A program made the translations under genes and the position numbers. Shown piece by piece: positions 1-11,895 of a stretch of 64,000 nt of DNA; position 1 is the stretch's first letter, and the number at the start of each line of letters is the position of its first letter. The DNA comes from Sphaerospermopsis sp. SIO1G1 (GTDB lineage: Bacteria > Cyanobacteriota > Cyanobacteriia > Cyanobacteriales > Nostocaceae). The stretch lies in assembly GCA_010672785.1 (NCBI GenBank), contig JAAHFX010000007.1:45011-109010 (forward strand), read 5' to 3'. The notes under the pieces are model-generated. The model was not told the DNA's origin and made no database searches. It worked only from the letters and a program-made list of their open reading frames with translations.

Positions 1-29
1 AATGGATGATTGGTAATTGGTGATTGGGA
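1..29. repeat. STRR fragment (TGGTGAT-type heptamers) at window edge
   Basis: Imperfect 7-base units of the form TTGGTGA/TTGGTAA. The same family recurs at 5553, 9591, 55519 and 59889. The array continues beyond the left edge of the window or begins at it; it lies downstream of ndhF. Confidence 0.6.
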
Positions 30-70
30 ATAAGTTGATTAATTAGTTAATTTGCCAAATTTTCCTATGT

Positions 71-1930
71 TTAAAAAACAAAATCTAATAATTGGATACC
101 CCAGAATGGCCATGTTACCCAAGCCCCTAGAATACCTACACCTAATAAAACTGTGAGGGCGTAAAATTGGGTTTGTCCATTGTTACTATATTTCAAGCCT
201 TCGCCACCCAAAATAGAAAACAAGCCAACAAAGTTAACAATGCCATCCACCACAAACCTATCTACTAAATCAGCTAATTTGGAAAATTGAGCAACACCAA
301 AAATAATAGTGATTTTGTACAGTTTAGGTGTGTAGAAATCGTAAGCAATTAAATCTTGTAAACCCTGCCAAGGTAAACGAATTGGTTTAGGAATATTACC
401 TAAATAAATGATTGCACCAATACCACAACCAAAAATACTAGACCAAACTAATAAAAGTGCTACATCTTTATTTAAAACTGCCCAACTAGGTAATAAAGAG
501 AAACTTTGCAAAACAAGAGGTAGATGTAACACAAACCCAAATAAAATCATCATTGGTAAAACCATCAACCACAGACCTTCAGGAGACCTTTCACTCATTT
601 GTTTAGGTTTACCACCAAAAATTAAGCCAAATTCTCTGGTTAAACTAAAAGCTGTTAAAGCATTAACAGTAATGATGATTCCTACTAACCAAGGATGAGT
701 TCCCCATAAACCATCAGCTAATTTCATTAATGCCCAAAAACTGCCTAAAGGAGGGAAACCAATTAAACCCAATGTACCAGCAATAAAGGCTAAACCAGAT
801 ATTGGACGACGTGACCATAAACCGCCCAGTTGGGTAATATCTTGAGTAATGTTGTTGAGAATTATGCCCCCGGTACTCATGACTAAAAGTGCCGCAGAGA
901 TGGCATGGGTGAGGACTAATAGTAAGGCCGCTTCATTTTGCTGTGTGCCTACGGCAATAAATACCAAGCCCATGTAAGCACTGACAGAGTAGGATAAACA
1001 ACGTTTAATGTCAATTTGGGCGATCGCAATTAATGAACCCCCAATAGCTGTAACTGCACCAATGGCTACCATTAGAGAAGATGCTATGGGAGATAAACTA
1101 AATACTGGTTGTAGTTTAATTAGCACCCATGCACCACTGGCAACTACAACTGAGTTACGTAAAATTGTACTGGGGACAGGCCCTTCCATTGCTTCATCTA
1201 ACCACAAATGTAAGGGAAACTGGGCGCATTTACCCATTGGGCCAGCAATTAATGTTAAGCAAACTAAGGTAATAATCGTTGGATCTACTTTAGCTGTTTC
1301 TGCCCATATTGCTAAGTCTGGATAGTCCCAAGTTCCTGCTAATGTCCATATTCCCAATACTCCCATCAACAGGAATAAGTCACCTACCCGTTTGGTTAAA
1401 AACGCATCTCGCGCACCAGTGACTACTAGAGGTTGACTAAACCATAAACCGACTAATAAGTAAGTACCTAAAGTCAGAACTTCTAAAATTACATAACTGA
1501 AGAAGAGGTTATTACATAAAGCTAAGGCACATAAACCAGCTTCAAATAATCCTAACAAAGAATAAAAACGACCCCACCCCCAGTCTCTTTCCATATAACC
1601 TACAGCATATGTTTGAGCTAGTAAGTTTAAACCTGTAATTACAATTATTGCTCCCACAGTGATGGAAGATATTTCTATATTAATGGTAAGATTCAAACCT
1701 GCGGTAGATAACCAAGGAATTAATACTTCTTGGGCGGGATGATTCCAAATTGCGGGAAAAGCGATGACAGAATGTAAAAAAGCAAGAAAGGTCATGATTA
1801 AATTGACATATCCTGCCGGTCTTGGCCCAGTTCTTCTAATGATTCCCGGTGACCAAGGTAAGGCTAAAAGACCGCCTAATAAAGCATAGCAAGGGACTAA
1901 CCATACGGTCTCTAGCAAATACTGAGACAT
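71..1930 (-). CDS. ndhF: NAD(P)H-quinone oxidoreductase (NDH-1) subunit NdhF3/NdhF4, CO2-uptake type
   Basis: Thylakoid-membrane antiporter-like subunit of the cyanobacterial NDH-1MS/MS' complexes, which couple cyclic electron flow to CO2 hydration. The 619-residue product is almost entirely hydrophobic helices and carries the proton_antipo_M hallmarks: a conserved Lys/His channel region around GPMGKCAQFPLHLWLDEAMEGP, seen here as GKCAQFPLHLWLDEAMEGP, followed by ILRNSVVVASGAWVL. The RRTGPRPAGY segment near residue 33 is typical of the CO2-uptake NdhF group rather than respiratory NdhF1. I chose ATG at 1930 (start MSQYLLETVW) because GAGGTG lies 7 bases upstream; the upstream in-frame start at 1996 lacks that support. 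The expected partners ndhD3/D4 and cupA/B would lie to the left, outside the window. I cannot decide between F3 (low-CO2 induced) and F4 (constitutive). Confidence 0.88.
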   Translation of the reverse strand: MSQYLLETVWLVPCYALLGGLLALPWSPGIIRRTGPRPAGYVNLIMTFLAFLHSVIAFPAIWNHPAQEVLIPWLSTAGLNLTINIEISSITVGAIIVITGLNLLAQTYAVGYMERDWGWGRFYSLLGLFEAGLCALALCNNLFFSYVILEVLTLGTYLLVGLWFSQPLVVTGARDAFLTKRVGDLFLLMGVLGIWTLAGTWDYPDLAIWAETAKVDPTIITLVCLTLIAGPMGKCAQFPLHLWLDEAMEGPVPSTILRNSVVVASGAWVLIKLQPVFSLSPIASSLMVAIGAVTAIGGSLIAIAQIDIKRCLSYSVSAYMGLVFIAVGTQQNEAALLLVLTHAISAALLVMSTGGIILNNITQDITQLGGLWSRRPISGLAFIAGTLGLIGFPPLGSFWALMKLADGLWGTHPWLVGIIITVNALTAFSLTREFGLIFGGKPKQMSERSPEGLWLMVLPMMILFGFVLHLPLVLQSFSLLPSWAVLNKDVALLLVWSSIFGCGIGAIIYLGNIPKPIRLPWQGLQDLIAYDFYTPKLYKITIIFGVAQFSKLADLVDRFVVDGIVNFVGLFSILGGEGLKYSNNGQTQFYALTVLLGVGILGAWVTWPFWGIQLLDFVF

Positions 1931-2296
1931 GAACTCACCTCTATAATTTCTAGCAAAAGTTAAATAGATTACGTCTACTAGCGTTGCCCCTACCAACTTA
2001 GCTATGACATATACAGAAAATTAATTTTTGCTTAATATTACTAAATATAGATTACCTTTATCTTTTGCAAAAGGGAATTAGTATCTTAGATAAATCTACG
2101 ATGTTTTCTCTAATTTATTCTTATATTTCTATGGATTGGTTTATTGAATGTAGTATATTATATTTCATCTATAATTTTTAGTTCCAGCCTATTTTAGAGT
2201 TTGCAGCAAAAAATTATTTGTGGAGATGAGGGAACAGGGAACAGGTAAGAGCTATAAGGATTTTTATTTATTCCCAAAATATCCAATTAATTTTAC
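1931..2296. other. Non-coding gap upstream of ndhF
   Basis: AT-rich leader and promoter region of ndhF. It includes a short GGGAACA heptamer stretch near 2228-2246. I see no further gene and no clear operator. Confidence 0.5.
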
Positions 2297-2464
2297 TTAG
2301 GTACTGATTGAGGAAATTATCACTACAGGTGAGGAGTTTAAATATCCAATAGGAGCTGGTTTCATATCTCGGTAATCCAAAATTTGCACCACTATCAGAT
2401 AAGCTACGGCCAAGAGGACAGAAATTATACCTGTAATAATTGCAACAATTTTTGAGCGATTCAT
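2297..2464 (-). CDS. Small single-helix membrane protein (55 aa), conserved cyanobacterial type
   Basis: Too short for ordinary ORF cut-offs. It encodes 55 residues starting MNRSKIVAIITG, with one strong transmembrane helix (about residues 5-28, rich in I, V, L and A) followed by a short tail containing KPAPIG. An AGGA Shine-Dalgarno sequence lies 7 bases before the ATG. From memory, cyanobacteria carry a family of ~40-60 residue proteins with the same start (xRSxIVAxITGxIS) and a PAPI motif after the helix, so I take it as real. Function is unknown. It lies between ndhF and the FHA-GGDEF-EAL gene on the same strand, with 30 bases to the latter's stop codon, and may be cotranscribed with it. 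Confidence 0.7.
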   Translation of the reverse strand: MNRSKIVAIITGIISVLLAVAYLIVVQILDYRDMKPAPIGYLNSSPVVIISSIST

Positions 2465-2494
2465 CTGGTTTTCCTATAGTTGTAAATATTTTAT

Positions 2495-5164
2495 TCAGCT
2501 TTCAGCTTGTAGCTTAGTTGAGTCTTTCATTAGTTCTGTTGCTTGTTGGGCAGAAAGAGGTTTATAGAAGAAGTATCCTTGCACATCATCGCATTTTATC
2601 AATTTGAGGAAATCTAACTCCTCCGATTTTTCTACCCCTTCAGCAATTAATCTTAAACCTAAACTACGTCCTAAATTCACTATAGCAGTAATAATGTGAG
2701 CTACTTTTTCATCGGATGTTAATTCCTTGATAAAGGATCTATCAATTTTGAGATTATGGAATGGTAGCGATTTGAGACGAGATAGGGAAGAATAACCAGT
2801 ACCAAAGTCATCTATAGATAGGTGTAAGCCCATATTCTCAAATTGTTTTAGCACAGATTCGGTGAAGCTGAAATTTTCTATAGCAGTTGTTTCCGTAATT
2901 TCTAGTTCTAAATATTTTGTTTCTAATTCCGTCGCTTGTAAAATTTTGGCTACCATTTCCACCAACTGGGGTTGACGAAACTGTTTAGGAGAAAGATTTA
3001 CTGCTACAGTTACGCAGGGAAAACCTGCATCTTGCCAAGCTTTATTTTGACGACAGACTTCTTTTAATACCCACTCACCAATGGGTACTATTAATCCACT
3101 GGCTTCTGCTAATGGTATGAATACATTGGGTGCGACTATTCCCAGTTCTGGATGATGCCAACGTAACAAGGCTTCCATACCTGTAATTTCATATGTAATA
3201 ATGTTTACTCTGGGTTGGTAGTAAATCAAAAATTCTTTTTTATCTAGAGCATGACGTAAACTTTTCTCTAAGCTCAATAGTTCAGGAGTTTTTTCGCTCA
3301 GGGAAGTTTGATAATATTGGTAATTATTCCTGCCCTTATCTTTGGCATAATATAATGCTATGTCGGCGTGTTGGATTAATTTCTCTGCATTAGGACTATG
3401 CTGATCTAATAAGGCTATACCAATGCTGGCATTGACATACAATTCGTGACCATACAATAAAAATGATTCTTCCAGGGTTAGTAGAATTCTAGAAGCTATT
3501 TGGGCTACTTCTTGATGATTGTTAGCATTCGGAAGTAAGATAGTAAACTCATCTCCTCCCCAACGGGCAATTGTATCTCCTGTTCGTAGAGACTGTCTGA
3601 GCCTTTGGGCTACACTTTGTAACAGTTCATCTCCTAATGTATGCCCTAAAGTATCATTAATCATTTTAAACCGATCTAAGTCCAGGAACATTACAGCCAG
3701 AGTGTTTTCCTCTTCTGATGATTTAGCGATCGCTTGATCTAATAAACTATTAAAATGTAAGCGGTTTGGTAAACCTGTGAGTAAATCATGGAGAGCTTGA
3801 TAACGGATTTTTTCTTCTACTTGTTGTCGTTGACGAGAACCGCTAATAATAGCAGCTAGAGTCATCAGGCTAGACTGTTCGTGAGTTGACCATTTTCTTT
3901 CTGTGCAGCAGTCTACTAAACCTAAGTATCCCCAAAAACTTGAATCTAAACGTAATGGTACAAACACTAAGGATTTAATGTTGTCTCTCTCTAAAAGTTT
4001 CTTTTCTATAGAGGGAAACTCTCTGGTTATACCACTAATACTGAAACCTTGGGATAATATCTCATACCAACGTTCTATTCCACAAATTCTATAGGTTTGA
4101 TGTTGCCAATATTGTTGACATGATTGAATACCAGTTTTTGTCCATTCAAACTTAAGACTGACTGCTATTTCTCCTGTAATATTGTGGGGATGGTTCTGAA
4201 ATAAATAAATGCGATCGCCATTAGCAGCATTCCCGAATGTGGCTAAAGCTTTTTCTATTGCTAAGTCATAATCCATTTCCGATAATAAATAGTTAGCTGC
4301 TTCTGCTACTGCTTGTAGTAATCTATCTCGTTGTTGTAATTCTATTTCTGCTTGTTTTTGTTCAGTAATTTCTCTAATAATAAAAGTTCTAATTAAGTCA
4401 CTTTCTGGCAAGTAATGAACGGATTGTTCAAAAATTTCACCTGCGATTTCTACTTCTCTGACAAAGGAATTACCAGGATGATTTTCAATTGTGGAGACTA
4501 AATTTTCTAAAACCTGATGTTTATCACCTACTTCTCTTAATTTGGGAAATTTATTAGCCGCCGCTGGATTAAGGTAAGTAATATTCCCATCTAAATCCAT
4601 TTCAATAATTGGATTAGGAATTAATTCCGGGAAAGAAGCTAAACGAGTTAAATGAGAATCACTTGCTACTTCAATATTTGTATCTGCAACCAGAAAAGTA
4701 TCCAAAGGATTTGTTCCAATTTCTTGCTCAGAGATAAGTTTAGATAAATCTGCGGCTGAAAAAGATTCTTTGAATAATTCCTCGGATAAATTAGAAACAG
4801 CATAATATTTTACTTGAGCATGAAGATTACCAAAAGTAACTATATCTCCATGTTGAAGGTTGTGAGAAAAGAATTTATTGCCATTGATAAACAAACCATT
4901 AGTACTTCTTTTCCCTTGAAAGTTACCATCAATAATCCGAAAACCATAATTTTCCGTTCCAGGAATAGTAACACGGAATAAAATTGCGTGTTGTCTAGAG
5001 ACAGACTTAGAACGTAGAACAATAGTGTTTCGAGTATCCCTACCTAAAGAATATATTGTTTCTAACAGAGGAATAGTTCTTTCTCCTTCTGGATCTTTGA
5101 CAACTAAAAGATGATGTATTTTATCGCGTTCATTGTCTAACATCGGTGTTTCTGAAATACTCAT
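2495..5164 (-). CDS. FHA-PAS-GAF-GGDEF-EAL cyclic-di-GMP signalling protein
   Basis: Cytosolic 889-residue multidomain protein predicted to make and/or degrade c-di-GMP. Visible order: an FHA phosphothreonine-binding domain (about 18-117, with SLGRD, SRQHA and NGLFING), a PAS domain (about 165-265), a GAF domain (about 285-440), a GGDEF domain (about 455-615, intact GGDEF at 536-540) and an EAL domain (about 630-875, EAL at 664-666 and later DDFGTGYSSL). Both catalytic signature motifs are intact, so either or both activities are possible. The FHA domain suggests control by Ser/Thr kinases, which fits a second FHA protein at 28134. No membrane helix or signal peptide is visible. It is transcribed toward the 55-residue membrane protein. 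Confidence 0.93.
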   Translation of the reverse strand: MSISETPMLDNERDKIHHLLVVKDPEGERTIPLLETIYSLGRDTRNTIVLRSKSVSRQHAILFRVTIPGTENYGFRIIDGNFQGKRSTNGLFINGNKFFSHNLQHGDIVTFGNLHAQVKYYAVSNLSEELFKESFSAADLSKLISEQEIGTNPLDTFLVADTNIEVASDSHLTRLASFPELIPNPIIEMDLDGNITYLNPAAANKFPKLREVGDKHQVLENLVSTIENHPGNSFVREVEIAGEIFEQSVHYLPESDLIRTFIIREITEQKQAEIELQQRDRLLQAVAEAANYLLSEMDYDLAIEKALATFGNAANGDRIYLFQNHPHNITGEIAVSLKFEWTKTGIQSCQQYWQHQTYRICGIERWYEILSQGFSISGITREFPSIEKKLLERDNIKSLVFVPLRLDSSFWGYLGLVDCCTERKWSTHEQSSLMTLAAIISGSRQRQQVEEKIRYQALHDLLTGLPNRLHFNSLLDQAIAKSSEEENTLAVMFLDLDRFKMINDTLGHTLGDELLQSVAQRLRQSLRTGDTIARWGGDEFTILLPNANNHQEVAQIASRILLTLEESFLLYGHELYVNASIGIALLDQHSPNAEKLIQHADIALYYAKDKGRNNYQYYQTSLSEKTPELLSLEKSLRHALDKKEFLIYYQPRVNIITYEITGMEALLRWHHPELGIVAPNVFIPLAEASGLIVPIGEWVLKEVCRQNKAWQDAGFPCVTVAVNLSPKQFRQPQLVEMVAKILQATELETKYLELEITETTAIENFSFTESVLKQFENMGLHLSIDDFGTGYSSLSRLKSLPFHNLKIDRSFIKELTSDEKVAHIITAIVNLGRSLGLRLIAEGVEKSEELDFLKLIKCDDVQGYFFYKPLSAQQATELMKDSTKLQAES

Positions 5165-5328
5165 ATTTTTTTATGTTTCCTGGCATTATTTGACTTCTGT
5201 AAGTCTTTCTATAAATCTTGACATTCAGAACTCCTCATGATGCAAATGAGTTAACTTTTTATCCCTAAGATGAAAGTGATAATAAAAACAAGTATAAAGT
5301 TTTGATATTTAACCAAACTTTGTCAAGA

Positions 5329-5448
5329 TATAGTGTTCCGATTTGATTTATAAATTTTTCGTGGAGCCAGGGAACTCTTAACAGGGAACAGGGAAGAAAA
5401 ATTTACGTATATACTGATTTCTGTTCAAAAATCAAATAGGAGTCCTAT
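5329..5448. mobile_element. MITE-like element, family B, copy 1
   Basis: About 120 bp with imperfect 20-base terminal inverted repeats. The left end reads ATAGTGTTCCGATTTGATTT. The right end, reverse-complemented, reads ATAGGACTCCTATTTGATTT (4 mismatches). Internal blocks GGGAACAGGGAA and TTACGT-TATACTG are shared with copy 2 at 14069-14176. There is no coding capacity. Confidence 0.6.
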
Positions 5449-5552
5449 AGTATACATATTATACATTTAAACATTAAACTTAAACTGTGTATAATTAGCA
5501 TTTTATACTTAATTTTTAGTAAACATTAATGCTCAGTAAATGATGCCAATTT

Positions 5553-5605
5553 GACTGGTGATTGGTGACTGGTAATTGGTGACTGGTAATTGGTGACTGG
5601 TGATT
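5553..5605. repeat. STRR array, TGGTGAC/TGGTAAT heptamers
   Basis: About seven tandem 7-base units alternating TTGGTGAC-like and TTGGTAAT-like sequence. Same family as the arrays beside apcE, tig and clpX. Confidence 0.75.
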
Positions 5606-5696
5606 TAATTAGTAATTACTAGTAGAAAGTTCAAACGTTTTTGCACAGATATAGAAGTTTATTATCCGGAATTGGGTCATTCTGATGTAAATAAGT

Positions 5697-5789
5697 CAGG
5701 ACTTACGCAAAATATACTTCAAATACCGTCATTACGACGAAAGCAAGCAATCTCAAACCCCGATGTTTTATTAAAATGCGTAAGTCCTG
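5697..5789. mobile_element. MITE, family A, copy 1 (93 bp)
   Basis: Perfect 13-base terminal inverted repeats: CAGGACTTACGCA at 5697-5709 and its complement at 5777-5789. The interior contains CGTCATTACGACGAAAGCAA. Direct repeats TAAGTCAG overlap the left end (5692-5699) and follow the right end (5790-5797), consistent with a target duplication of about 5 bases (TAAGT). Aligned against copy 3 (41639-41730, opposite orientation), most positions match. Confidence 0.75.
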
Positions 5790-5900
5790 TAAGTCAGATC
5801 CAACAGAAACACTTTTACGCCTAACAGCAAGCTTCCCTAAAGAAGGCTTCGCGAAGATATTCAAGGTAAAATCGCACCCATACAACCTTTAAAACTATTA

Positions 5901-5936
5901 CCTGTTCCCTACTCCCTATTCCCTATTCCCTGTCTC
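5901..5936. repeat. STRR array, TTCCCTA/TTCCCTG heptamers
   Basis: Five tandem 7-base units (CCTGTTC, CCTACTC, CCTATTC, CCTATTC, CCTGTCTC). Complement of the GGGAACA family seen near 2228 and 5380. Confidence 0.7.
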
Positions 5937-6194
5937 CACGATAAGACTTTTACGCCTAACGGCAAGCTTCGGTAACAGCAAACCCTAACTTAGACTTGCA
6001 GATTTAGATGAAAGATTCGACATACTTCTTAATAAATTAGCAGCGTAACCGCAAAACGTTCTAATCTAAAAACTGACTGGGTTAATTTACTGGTAGTTTT
6101 GCTGGCTGAATATATATAAACACAGTAATGTGTCAAACCACAAAACAACCCAGGCTTAACACATAAACTTATTTATAGGAGTTTTAAAAATTAA

Positions 6195-9590
<3,396 letters not shown>

Positions 9591-9688
9591 ATGATTGGTG
9601 ATTGGTGACAGGTGATTGGTGATTGGTGATTAGGTAAAATCTTTTCATCCACTCACCCCCTCACCCACTCACCCCCTCACCCCCTCAT
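9591..9688. repeat. STRR array plus CACTCACCCCCT repeats directly after apcE
   Basis: TGGTGAT-type heptamers begin at the base after the apcE stop codon and run to about 9632. A C-rich array of CACTCACCCCCTC units follows at 9648-9688. The same two-part arrangement recurs after clpX (59889-59969). Confidence 0.8.
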
Positions 9689-9909
9689 TTCCCAAATCTG
9701 AAAATGATTGTTACAAAATATTAAGAGCAGTCATAAATACTCAACATAATGCCGGACAATATTTCCGGAAGGATAATTAGGTTTTTCCACTTATGTACTT
9801 TTGTTGAGTAAATGTTACTCATAATGTACTAAGATGCAAAACTGTTATCTATAAATCACAGTCTTGCCAGATTAAAAACTGGTGTCATTAGTTTTGGAGG
9901 AATCCATTA
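9689..9909. promoter_or_regulatory. Leader/promoter region of apcA
   Basis: 221 bases before apcA, free of STRRs. It contains a small hairpin with arms CCGGA (9752-9756) and TCCGG (9764-9768). The ribosome site GGAGG lies 9 bases before the apcA ATG. Promoter boxes cannot be assigned from sequence alone. Confidence 0.45.
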
Positions 9910-10395
9910 ATGAGTATCGTCACGAAGTCCATCGTGAATGCTGATGCAGAAGCTCGCTACCTCAGCCCCGGTGAATTAGATCAAATCAAAAGCTTCGCTG
10001 TTGGTGGTGCTACACGTCTTCGCATCGCTCAAGTATTAACAGAAAACCGCGAGCGTATCGTTAAGCAAGCTGGTGACCAATTATTCCAAAAACGTCCTGA
10101 CGTTGTTTCCCCCGGTGGTAACGCTTACGGTCAAGAAATGACAGCTACTTGTCTTCGTGACCTAGACTACTACTTGCGTCTTGTAACCTACGGAATCGTT
10201 TCTGGTGATGTTACCCCCATCGAAGAAATCGGTATCGTTGGTGTAAAAGAAATGTACAAGTCTTTGGGTACTCCAATTGCAGCTGTTGCTGAAGGTGTTG
10301 CTGCAATGAAATCTGTTGCAAACACTTTGTTGTCTGCTGAAGACGCTTCCGAAGCTGGTGCTTACTTCGACTACGTTGTTGGTGCAATGTCATAG
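9910..10395 (+). CDS. apcA: Allophycocyanin alpha subunit
   Basis: Pigmented building block of the phycobilisome core; pairs with ApcB to form (alpha-beta)3 discs that pass energy to ApcE and the photosystems. At 161 residues it is the usual length, with the globin-like phycobiliprotein fold and the phycocyanobilin attachment cysteine at residue 81 in [13 protein letters not shown] strong GGAGG site precedes the ATG. Codon use is rich in C-ending preferred codons, as expected for a highly expressed gene. apcB follows after 67 bases, so the two are almost certainly cotranscribed. Confidence 0.98.
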   Translation: MSIVTKSIVNADAEARYLSPGELDQIKSFAVGGATRLRIAQVLTENRERIVKQAGDQLFQKRPDVVSPGGNAYGQEMTATCLRDLDYYLRLVTYGIVSGDVTPIEEIGIVGVKEMYKSLGTPIAAVAEGVAAMKSVANTLLSAEDASEAGAYFDYVVGAMS

Positions 10396-10462
10396 TTTAC
10401 AGCTATTTAACTGCTGAAACTGAAACTGTTGCAATCAAGTTGGAAATAAGGAAATAACAACA

Positions 10463-10948
10463 ATGCAAGACGCTATTACCTCTGTAATTAATTCTTCTGA
10501 CGTTCAAGGTAAATACCTTGACACCGCTGCTTTAGAAAAGCTAAAAGGTTACTTCTCCACTGGCGAACTACGCGTTCGTGCAGCTACCACCATCAGTGCT
10601 AACGCTGCTGCTATCGTTAAAGAAGCTGTAGCTAAGTCCTTGTTGTACTCTGATATCACCCGTCCTGGTGGTAATATGTACACCACTCGTCGTTACGCAG
10701 CTTGTATCCGTGACTTGGATTACTACTTGCGTTACTCCACTTACGCTATGTTAGCTGGTGACACCTCCATCTTAGATGAGCGTGTATTAAACGGTTTGAA
10801 AGAAACCTACAATTCCTTGGGTGTACCCATCGGATCTACCGTTAATGCTATCCAAGCTATGAAAGAAGTTACCGCAGCTTTAGTTGGCCCTGACGCTGGT
10901 AAAGAAATGGGTGTTTACTTCGACTACATCTCCTCTGGCTTAAGCTAG
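10463..10948 (+). CDS. apcB: Allophycocyanin beta subunit
   Basis: Beta chain of allophycocyanin in the phycobilisome core. It has 161 residues, the chromophore cysteine at residue 81 ([12 protein letters not shown]) and asparagine 71 in [11 protein letters not shown], the position methylated by CpcM in this family. The site AAGGAA precedes the ATG. It sits 67 bases after apcA and 323 bases before apcC; a long inverted repeat lies in the latter gap and may set the apcAB to apcC ratio. Confidence 0.98.
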   Translation: MQDAITSVINSSDVQGKYLDTAALEKLKGYFSTGELRVRAATTISANAAAIVKEAVAKSLLYSDITRPGGNMYTTRRYAACIRDLDYYLRYSTYAMLAGDTSILDERVLNGLKETYNSLGVPIGSTVNAIQAMKEVTAALVGPDAGKEMGVYFDYISSGLS

Positions 10949-10992
10949 GATTTGTTTTGCACTTAATTTTTTAGGTGCTGTTTAATTAAGGT

Positions 10993-11077
10993 CTGGAAAT
11001 CAACTGTGAGTTCTAGGTCGTTCTATTGCTTACCTATAATGAGTATTAGCGGTCTAGTATTGATGTTTGATTTCCAG
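10993..11077 (+). promoter_or_regulatory. Long inverted repeat between apcB and apcC
   Basis: Perfect 11-base arms CTGGAAATCAA (10993-11003) and TTGATTTCCAG (11067-11077), with a 63-base loop. No T-run follows, so it is not a classic terminator. It may stabilise or partly attenuate the apcABC transcript. The remaining gap sequence (10949-11271) shows no gene. Confidence 0.5.
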
Positions 11078-11271
11078 GCTTTGAAAAAATAAATGTAAGG
11101 AATCAGAAGTCAGAAGCCAAAAGTTAAAGGAAGGTTGATTTTTGACTTAATGAAAGAGAGACTAATGACAGCTAAATTCTTTAAAACCTTACAAATAAAT
11201 TAAAGATTTGTACTCAAAATTTTTGAGATAAAAAAGTTTTTCCAAACAAACAAATACAGGAGTTTAAGAAA

Positions 11272-11478
11272 ATGTCTCGTTTATTTAAAGTAACTGCTTG
11301 TGTTCCTAGCTTATCTCGTACTCGCACACAACGCGAATTACAAAATACTTACTTTACTAAGTTAGTTCCTTATGAAAACTGGTTCCGTGAACAACAACGG
11401 ATTCAAAAAATGGGTGGAAAAATTGTTACAGTTGAACTAGCAACTGGTAAGCAAGGTACAAATACTGGCTTGGCATAA
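11272..11478 (+). CDS. apcC: Phycobilisome core small linker ApcC (LC 7.8)
   Basis: Small cap linker of 68 residues that sits inside the end disc of each allophycocyanin cylinder and tunes its spectrum. The sequence begins MSRLFKVTACVPS and contains the typical KLVPYENWFREQQRIQKMGGKIV segment, cited here in part as VPYENWFREQQRI. AGGAG lies 9 bases before the ATG. It is the last gene of the apcABC cluster and is followed 35 bases later by a rho-independent terminator. Confidence 0.97.
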   Translation: MSRLFKVTACVPSLSRTRTQRELQNTYFTKLVPYENWFREQQRIQKMGGKIVTVELATGKQGTNTGLA

Positions 11479-11512
11479 TTTCTATGTAGGGATTATTTTG
11501 GTAGATATATTT

Positions 11513-11539
11513 AGAGGTCAGTAATGGCCTCTTTTTTTA
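11513..11539 (+). terminator. Rho-independent terminator after apcC
   Basis: Stem AGAGGTCA / TGGCCTCT (7 of 8 pairs) with loop GTAA, followed by a run of seven T. Closes the apcABC transcript. Confidence 0.85.
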
Positions 11540-11668
11540 TTGATAGGATGTCTAAATTAGGATGTCCAGGATTAAAGGATAAACAAGATGGAAAATTATG
11601 AGAATTATCGAGATTTTCCAGTCTATCCTAACAATATCTGAATTATTAGAATTAACGGAAAATTAATA

Positions 11669-11890
11669 TTAAGATACTATTGGCAATATGTTGGGTTGAG
11701 GAATAGATTCACCTTCTGCTTTCCAAGCTTCTAGGTACATTTCAATTACTTCTTCTCCATTTTCAATTGCTTCTGCACGAGTTCTTCCGTGAGTACAAGG
11801 CATAATTACAAGATGACTAAATTCGGGAATTGTAACTAAGAAAAGTTGGTCTTCTTTTGACCATTGAATAATCATACTGTATTGATTCAT
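11669..11890 (-). CDS. HicB-like antitoxin-family protein
   Basis: Small 73-residue protein with the HicB partial-RNase-H-like fold pattern: an N-terminal strand (YSMIIQWSKEDQLFLVTIPEF), cited here as IIQWSKEDQLFLVTIPEF, then HGRTRAEAIENGEEVIEMYLEAW and a Pro-rich end. Such proteins can neutralise HicA mRNA-cutting toxins, but many cyanobacterial copies stand alone, and no HicA-like partner (double-stranded-RNA-binding fold with a conserved His) is visible beside it. AGGAG precedes the ATG and overlaps the end of the broken upstream reading frame, suggesting former translational coupling. Antitoxin function is uncertain. Confidence 0.75.
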   Translation of the reverse strand: MNQYSMIIQWSKEDQLFLVTIPEFSHLVIMPCTHGRTRAEAIENGEEVIEMYLEAWKAEGESIPQPNILPIVS

Positions 11891-11895
11891 TAATT

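Larger units (their letters stand above)
5165..6194. other. Repeat-rich 1-kb gap containing the apcE promoter region
   Basis: Divergent intergenic region between the c-di-GMP gene and apcE. It holds an inverted-repeat element (5329-5448), STRR arrays (5553-5605, 5901-5936) and a MITE copy (5697-5789). The phrase TTTTACGCCTAACRGCAAGCTTC occurs twice (near 5813 and 5947; middle base varies). The last ~180 bases before apcE are repeat-poor and probably carry its promoter; no box can be assigned with confidence. The apcE ribosome site is AGGAG at about 6178. Confidence 0.55.
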
